A stretch of 10,371 nucleotides of DNA from Candidatus Eiseniibacteriota bacterium. Its GTDB lineage: Bacteria > Arandabacterota > Arandabacteria > Arandabacterales > Arandabacteraceae. Shown piece after piece: positions 6,735 to 10,371 of this stretch; position 1 is the first letter of the stretch, and every line of letters begins with the position of its first letter. A program made the translations under genes and the position numbers. The stretch lies in contig JAUXGG010000031.1 of the NCBI GenBank assembly GCA_030622265.1, positions 1-10,371 on the forward strand. The letters are read 5' to 3'. The notes beneath the pieces are model-generated. The model had not been told where the DNA came from. It worked only from the letters and a program-made list of their open reading frames with translations, and did no database searches.

Positions 6735-7370
6735 TCAGAAGGTCTGCCCGGAACCTGACACGGTCCTGACGACCGGTCTGTAAACATAGTCTTCGAACTC
6801 TTCACCGGGATAAGCCGGACGGTCTCCCGTCACATAGTGCATGTACACGCTGTCGGAAGTGGTACTCGCCGGCTGCGGGATCTCTCTCATTGCGAAGCTT
6901 TCCATTCCAAAGCCTTCCATTGCGATGCCTTCAACAACATCACCCGTGTATCCCCTCTCACCCGTGATGCCGGCCGGCGAGACCATCCGCTCTTCAAGCC
7001 GCACATCCTCGCCGGACCCCATTCGCTGAATGACAAGGACGCTGGTAAGGAGCGAGAATACGAATACCGTCGCCGCCGTGGCAAGCACGCGCCGGTTGCT
7101 TCGAATGAAGCCCGCGAGCGCACCCAGCCAGAACACCCGCTTCCGGGCCTCCCAGTCGTCGATTTTCTCGGAGAGCCTCAACGAGAAATCCTCGCGGGGC
7201 TCAATTGGCTCAATCTCGCCGAGGGCACCCATCACCCTGGCCATCAGCCGATATTCCTTCATGCATTGCGGACAGGAGGCAATATGCTCTTCGACGGCAT
7301 GCGCTTGCGTGTCTGCGAGCTCATGCCTGCAATATGATCCCAGATTCTCGATGACCTGACTGCACTTCAT
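6735..7370 (-). CDS. Transmembrane anti-sigma factor with zinc-binding (zf-HC2) N-terminus
   Basis: It is expected to hold the neighbouring ECF sigma factor at the inner membrane until an envelope signal releases it. It has 211 residues. The cytoplasmic N-terminus has the zinc anti-sigma pattern: C3, then H29-x3-C33-x2-C36 (HIASCPQC). A helical linker follows, with one membrane span at about 95-115 (VLATAATVFVFSLLTSVLVIQ region) and an extracytoplasmic tail of about 95 residues. The tail contains three Met-ending pentapeptides (EGIAM, EGFGM, ESFAM at 147-161) and ends in SGSGQTF. The C-terminal Phe could be a PDZ ligand. Its ATG shares one base with the TAA of the sigma gene (TAATG), which indicates translational coupling and a near 1:1 ratio. 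The HtrA-like gene begins just downstream. It could be taken for a plain zf-HC2 protein, but the pairing makes anti-sigma function likely. Confidence 0.9.
   Translation of the reverse strand: MKCSQVIENLGSYCRHELADTQAHAVEEHIASCPQCMKEYRLMARVMGALGEIEPIEPREDFSLRLSEKIDDWEARKRVFWLGALAGFIRSNRRVLATAATVFVFSLLTSVLVIQRMGSGEDVRLEERMVSPAGITGERGYTGDVVEGIAMEGFGMESFAMREIPQPASTTSDSVYMHYVTGDRPAYPGEEFEDYVYRPVVRTVSGSGQTF
6886..6930 (-). repeat. Three tandem 15-bp units inside the anti-sigma gene
   Basis: Three imperfect 15-base units (plus-strand forms CTCATTGCGAAGCTT, TCCATTCCAAAGCCT and TCCATTGCGATGCCT) lie head to tail. They encode the pentapeptides EGIAM, EGFGM and ESFAM in the extracytoplasmic tail. The unit length keeps the frame, so copy number could change without breaking the gene. 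Confidence 0.7.
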
Positions 7371-7999
7371 TACGACACGCCTCCTGAGCTCTCGCTCCCG
7401 TAGTAGGGCTTGAGGATTTCCTTCACCCTCATTCTTCCCCGGTTGATCCGGGATTTCACCGTACCCTCCGGGAGGTCCAAGATCTTACTGATCTCTTCAT
7501 AAGTTAGTTCCTGGATGTCCCTCAAGACAAGCGGGGCCTTGAACTTCTCGGGCAGCTTCTCCACCGCCTGCCTGACAAGGGTTCCAGCTTCCTTTCGTTC
7601 CATATCAAGGTCCGGTTGAGTCTTTTCATCCGGGATGTCCACACGGATCTTGCTGTCCTCATCCCGCTCGGCCATCCCCTCGAGCGAGTAAGTCTTGAAC
7701 TTGCGTCGCCTGAGTTCGTTCCTGCACAGGTTGAGCGCTATGGTATAGAGCCATGTCGAGAACTTGGAGATCTGGCGATACCGGGCAGCGCTCTTATACG
7801 CTCTCAGGAAGGTCTCCTGGGCGACATCCTCGGCGAGCTCACGATCGCCCAGCACCTGGTAAGCCACGTTCACCATCCTCGACGAATACCTCCTCACCAA
7901 CTCGTCAAATGCATTCCTGTCACCCTGCCCCGCGTTGAGCATCAACTGCTCATCGCTCTCGTCCCTGCCCCTGGGCCGATTTCCCGTGTACCGGGTCAT
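7370..7999 (-). CDS. ECF-family RNA polymerase sigma factor (RpoE-like)
   Basis: Directs RNA polymerase to stress promoters. It has 209 residues, typical for group 4 sigma factors. Sigma2 spans about 31-98: NAFDELVRRYSSRM, then DVAQETFLRAYKS in region 2.2 and FSTWLYTIALNLCRNELRRRK in regions 2.3-2.4. A charged linker (about 105-140) follows, then sigma4 at about 142-197, with LPEKFKAPLVLRDIQELTYEEI and the recognition helix in LPEGTVKSRINRGRMRVKEIL. There is no region 1.1 or 3, and no C-terminal extension domain. ATG 7999 is preceded by GAGGTGAT. The stop overlaps the anti-sigma start by one base. A GGAACTT-type promoter lies immediately upstream, which suggests that the factor activates its own operon. 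The subgroup resembles the RpoE-like class regulated by zf-HC2 anti-sigmas. Confidence 0.95.
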   Translation of the reverse strand: MTRYTGNRPRGRDESDEQLMLNAGQGDRNAFDELVRRYSSRMVNVAYQVLGDRELAEDVAQETFLRAYKSAARYRQISKFSTWLYTIALNLCRNELRRRKFKTYSLEGMAERDEDSKIRVDIPDEKTQPDLDMERKEAGTLVRQAVEKLPEKFKAPLVLRDIQELTYEEISKILDLPEGTVKSRINRGRMRVKEILKPYYGSESSGGVS

Positions 8000-8017
8000 A
8001 TCACCTCTACCAATAGG

Positions 8018-8045
8018 TTCTACCTGTGTGGCTCGCTAAAGTTCC
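8018..8045 (-). promoter_or_regulatory. Candidate autoregulated ECF promoter
   Basis: GGAACTT (8045-8039), identical to the -35 consensus of E. coli sigma E promoters, is followed after 16 bases by TAGAA (8022-8018), a partial match to the TCtgA/TCAAA -10. The sigma start codon is 18 bases further on. Position, spacing and the -35 are convincing; the -10 is weak. Confidence 0.5.
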
Positions 8046-8074
8046 CATCCTTAAGCGCGAAATCAAAGAAAACC

Positions 8075-8797
8075 TCATCCGTCAAACTGCTCGGCGACTC
8101 TTCTGACCTCCTCGAACTCGAGATCTACCTCTATCGCATCGGGAAGCACCGTGCCCGTTATCGACCGCGGGAGCCGGTCTGGCCCGGGCTCGAGATCATC
8201 GACAGACCCCTTGAAAGTGGTTCCATCCTCGGCCTTAACTTCCCATGAATTAATGAAATAGCCCGTATCATCCGGCTCCAGTTTGATGCTCAAACCCCCG
8301 CATTCCACCTTCTTGGCGACCGCGCATCCCTGGCTCTTCACCCAGAGCAAGAGCCCGTCTCCCCCTCCCAGAAGGGACATAAGGCCTACCCGCACAGCGC
8401 CGTGAGAGTGCCCCATCCTCCCCAGGTCGAAGACCCCGATTGGAGTGCTCACCAATGAGCGATCCGGTGTGCTCACAAGTGTGGTAGTCCCCTCGAAGGG
8501 GATCATGAAATGATTGACCTCCGCATCCAGGGTGATTACCAGGTCCTCTGAAATCGACATGGCAAAGGGTATCTCTATACCCTCATTGGCCCGCGTGAAC
8601 GTGACGGTTCCGCTCCCTTCCATCGCTCCAGACCTGGCAAGCCGCGATTCTATCCTCCTGAAAGCCCTGGCATCGCCACCTCCCCCGGCGGAACTCCCCA
8701 CCTGGCTACACCCACAGGCCAGCGCCAGGCCGATCAGACAGCAGGCCAGCACCCTGCCGGCCACTCTGGAATCTCTTATGATGTTCTCCCTCCCCAT
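8075..8797 (-). CDS. Predicted lipoprotein, unknown function, possibly LolA/LolB-like fold
   Basis: Function unknown. The chosen start is ATG 8797 (240 residues: MGRENIIRDSRVAGR). A signal core LACCLIGLALAC follows, with the lipobox ALAC and the lipid-accepting Cys at 28. An open extension to a TTG at 8848 exists, and no clear Shine-Dalgarno supports either start. GGGAGG lies just inside the ORF, so a start further in cannot be excluded. The mature part begins with a Gly/Ser linker (GSSAGGGGDA) and RRIESRLARSGAMEGSGTVTF. It is then mostly alternating hydrophobic strands (IEIPFAMSI, LVITLDAEV, GTTTLVSTP) and ends with LPRSITGTVLPDAIEVDLEFEEVRRV. This layout recalls LolA/LolB/RseB-type half-barrels, a resemblance of pattern only. 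It precedes the sigma gene by 75 bases on the same strand and may be part of that operon. Confidence 0.75.
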   Translation of the reverse strand: MGRENIIRDSRVAGRVLACCLIGLALACGCSQVGSSAGGGGDARAFRRIESRLARSGAMEGSGTVTFTRANEGIEIPFAMSISEDLVITLDAEVNHFMIPFEGTTTLVSTPDRSLVSTPIGVFDLGRMGHSHGAVRVGLMSLLGGGDGLLLWVKSQGCAVAKKVECGGLSIKLEPDDTGYFINSWEVKAEDGTTFKGSVDDLEPGPDRLPRSITGTVLPDAIEVDLEFEEVRRVAEQFDG

Positions 8798-8805
8798 CGG
8801 ACAAG

Positions 8806-8834
8806 AGCATATTTGGATAGGCCGCCCCATGCAA
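8806..8834 (-). promoter_or_regulatory. Weak candidate promoter of the lipoprotein gene
   Basis: TTGCAT (8834-8829), 17 bases, then TATGCT (8811-8806). The start of transcription would fall about two bases before ATG 8797, giving an almost leaderless message. That would fit the missing Shine-Dalgarno but rests on a weak -35. Confidence 0.3.
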
Positions 8835-8865
8835 TACAAAAGTGCCAAATCCGTTCACATGGGGC
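8824..8865. repeat. Inverted repeat in the divergent intergenic region
   Basis: GCCCCATG (8824-8831) and CATGGGGC (8858-8865) are perfect eight-base inverted arms with 26 bases between them. The left arm overlaps the candidate -35 of the lipoprotein gene, and the right arm overlaps the end of the oadG -35 and its spacer. It is a possible operator for a looping or dimeric regulator; no T run follows, so a terminator is unlikely. Confidence 0.5.
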
Positions 8866-8882
8866 AACCGAGCCGATAGAAT
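8854..8882 (+). promoter_or_regulatory. Sigma70-type promoter of oadG-oadA
   Basis: TTCACA (8854-8859) and TAGAAT (8877-8882) each match consensus at five of six positions and are separated by the ideal 17 bases. The predicted start is near 8889, giving a leader of about 20 bases before ATG 8909. Confidence 0.65.
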
Positions 8883-8908
8883 TCTTGCCGATTTTGGGAC
8901 GTAGCCAA

Positions 8909-9136
8909 ATGGACACTAATATGGGTACCGGTTTGGCGATTACCGTCCTCGGTATGGCCATCGTCTTCTGCTTCATCGCACTGCTCGCCCTTACGATTTA
9001 TCTTCTTTCAAGATTCAAGGCTGAGATGGTCGTGGCCCCGGCCGAGAGACCCAGAGAGATTGTTGCAGTAATAGGTGCAGCAATTCACGCGCATAGAATG
9101 TCCTCAAAGAGCCTGGAAAGGAGAGGTGAATCTTGA
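8909..9136 (+). CDS. oadG: Oxaloacetate decarboxylase gamma subunit (sodium pump)
   Basis: Small membrane subunit that anchors the alpha subunit to the sodium-translocating beta subunit in the oxaloacetate decarboxylase complex. It has 75 residues, within the usual 70-90. One membrane span at about 9-33 (LAITVLGMAIVFCFIALLAL) carries the family's TVLGMxxVF pattern and is followed by LLSRFK. The C-terminal segment EIVAVIGAAIHAHR is the typical OadG ending helix. ATG 8909 is chosen over ATG 8921 because GGGA lies about nine bases upstream and the former fits the predicted leader; both give a valid subunit. Its TGA overlaps the TTG start of oadA by three bases within TTGA, so the two are coupled. 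If oadA is really broken, this subunit has no partner unless another alpha gene exists elsewhere. Confidence 0.88.
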   Translation: MDTNMGTGLAITVLGMAIVFCFIALLALTIYLLSRFKAEMVVAPAERPREIVAVIGAAIHAHRMSSKSLERRGES

Positions 9137-10371
9137 AACGTGCAAACCACAAAGTCCAGATAATGGACACGATCTTAAGGGACGCTCATCAGTCACTTCT
9201 CGCTACAAGGATGCCGACGAAGAGCATGCTTCGAGCTCGTGACCGCGCTCAAGAAGGCTATCGGCATTCCGATTCACATCCATTGTCACGCCACCACCGG
9301 CCAGAGCGAGATGGTGTACTTGAAGGGAATCGAGGCCGGGGCGTCGATCATTGACACAGCTCTCTCCCCGCTTTCCATGGGCACCTCTCAGCCAGCGACC
9401 GAGAGTCTGGTGGCGGCCCTCAGGGGAACACCCTATGACACCGGTCTCGACCTCGACCTCCTGATCGATATCGCCAAGCACTTCAAGGGCGTGAGGAAGG
9501 AACTTGCCGAACACGAGAGCGGCCTTGCGGGTGTCGATACCAAAATCCTCCAGGCTCAGATCCCGGGCGGCATGCTCTCAAACCTGGCGAGCCAGCTCAG
9601 GAACCAGAATGCTTCGGACCGCTACGACGAGGTCCTGGATGAGGCGGTGCTGGTAAGAAAGGACATGGGTTATCCGCCGCTGGTTACCCCCTCCAGCCAG
9701 GTGATCGGGACCCAGGCCGTCATCAATGTGCTCCAGGGTGAGCGCTACAAAGTCCTCACGGAGAACACCAAGAACTACCTCCTTGGCAAGTAAGGCAAGG
9801 CTCCCGGAGAGGTCAGGAAGGACCTGGTGGAGCGCGTGATAAAGGAAACCGGGCAGCAACCCATCACGCACAGGCCGGCCGATGATATCAAGCCCGAGTT
9901 TGAGAAAGACAAGAAGGGTCTCATTGAGAAGCTGGGTCGCCAGCCCAAGTCTGATGAGGACGTGGTCACCTTTGCTCTCTTCCCCGAGGTCGGGCTCGAG
10001 TTCCTGAACATAAGAGATGGTTTCAAGAAGGAAGAGCCTGCTCCCAAGCTTAAGGCCGAGGCAAAGCCCGCTGCGGCCGCTCCAGTTGCTGCCGCCCAAG
10101 CGCCTTCCGAGGGCTCTTACAAGGTAACCGTCAACGGCACGACATACGATGTCGCGGTCCAGGACTTAGCTGGCGGCGGTGTTGCCGTCTCTGATGTCAA
10201 GCCTGCGGCGGCTCCCAGCGCCGAGGCCGGACCGGCTTCCTACTCGGGCGGCGGAAACATTGTCAAGGCTCCGCTTACAGGCGATGTCATGAGACATCTC
10301 CTTGCCGAGGGTGATACCGTCAAGAGGGGTGACGCCCAGGCCGCGATCCAGTATGGGGTCATTATGGAATC
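9133..10371 (+). pseudogene. oadA: Oxaloacetate decarboxylase alpha subunit, disrupted (or mis-assembled) and cut by the window edge
   Basis: The carboxyltransferase and biotin-carrying subunit. The TTG start at 9133 has GAGG six bases upstream, and the N-terminus is canonical (VQIMDTILRDAHQSLLATRM). At about 9229-9232 the frame changes and homology resumes with FELVTALKKAIGIPIHIHCHATTG. About 165 residues of the TIM barrel are missing, including the KDM(A/S)G metal-site lysine region; DAHQ and HCH are kept. Homology continues through PGGMLSNLASQL, GYPPLVTPSSQVIGTQAV and GERYKVLTENTKNYLLGK, then meets TAA at 9791-9793, where relatives have Tyr (GKYGK). The same frame goes on with GKAPGEVRKDLVERVI, an Ala/Pro-rich linker and the start of a biotinyl domain. 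There AMKM is replaced by GVIM and the biotin lysine is absent. Either real decay or errors near a contig end could explain this. OadB is not in the window. Confidence 0.85.

Noticed and set aside
7616..8248. A 210-codon plus-strand open frame across the sigma gene and the lipoprotein gap
   Set aside because: Antisense to the sigma factor and to the end of the lipoprotein gene; it has no recognisable domain and no promoter.
9133..9793. Programmed frameshift joining the two oadA frames
   Set aside because: A frameshift would keep all residues, but about 165 conserved barrel residues are absent at the junction, so a deletion or assembly collapse is needed.
9578..10099. A 173-codon minus-strand open frame over oadA
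   Set aside because: The plus strand here encodes conserved OadA sequence on both sides of the TAA; the minus frame is a shadow.
1..10371. CRISPR arrays, insertion sequences, tRNA/rRNA genes or a prophage
   Set aside because: No regular spaced repeats, transposase or integrase motifs, terminal inverted repeats or tRNA-like CCA/T-loop patterns were seen; the region is chromosomal housekeeping plus a regulatory module.

Overview
The window is a GC-rich bacterial segment with very tight gene packing. Nine genes run on the minus strand from about 8.8 kb down to 1, and two run on the plus strand from 8.9 kb to the right edge. Three features point to a diderm (Gram-negative type) bacterium: two lipoprotein signal peptides, a retraction-type pilus ATPase, and an ECF sigma factor with a membrane anti-sigma factor and a secreted HtrA homologue. 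A DUF4837-like lipoprotein, together with oadG-oadA, suggests an uncultured lineage of the Fibrobacterota-Chlorobiota-Bacteroidota (FCB) neighbourhood. That placement is an inference with low confidence.

Minus-strand block A (1-4342), in transcription order: an M24 aminopeptidase (pepP/pepQ-like), efp, accB, a PilT/PilU-like ATPase, and accC (cut by the left edge). Gaps are 2 to 21 nt and most genes have good Shine-Dalgarno sequences, so this reads as one operon. It combines translation elongation (EF-P) with the biotin-carrier half of acetyl-CoA carboxylase. The odd point is the pilus ATPase sitting between accB and accC. A TTGACA promoter lies just upstream of the peptidase.

Minus-strand block B (4343-5514): a DUF4837-like lipoprotein with its own TTGACA promoter, separated by a weak hairpin terminator from the upstream genes.

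Minus-strand block C (5515-8797): a predicted lipoprotein, an ECF sigma factor preceded by a GGAACTT-type promoter, a zinc-binding transmembrane anti-sigma factor (1-nt overlap with the sigma gene), and an HtrA-like protein that starts 14 nt after the anti-sigma stop. The layout resembles rpoE-rseA-rseB or algU-mucABCD envelope-stress loci. However, the HtrA homologue lacks both the catalytic His and the catalytic Ser, so it appears to be a pseudoprotease with a PDZ domain and a C-terminal coiled coil. This is the most interesting part of the window.

Plus-strand block (8854-10371): a good sigma70-type promoter drives oadG, which overlaps the start of oadA (oxaloacetate decarboxylase gamma and alpha subunits). 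The oadA reading frame is broken three ways: a frame-changing internal deletion of roughly 165 codons, an in-frame TAA, and loss of the biotin-attachment lysine. This is either a decayed gene or poor assembly near a contig end. No RNA gene, insertion sequence, CRISPR array or replication origin was seen. No stretch longer than 300 bases lacks a gene.
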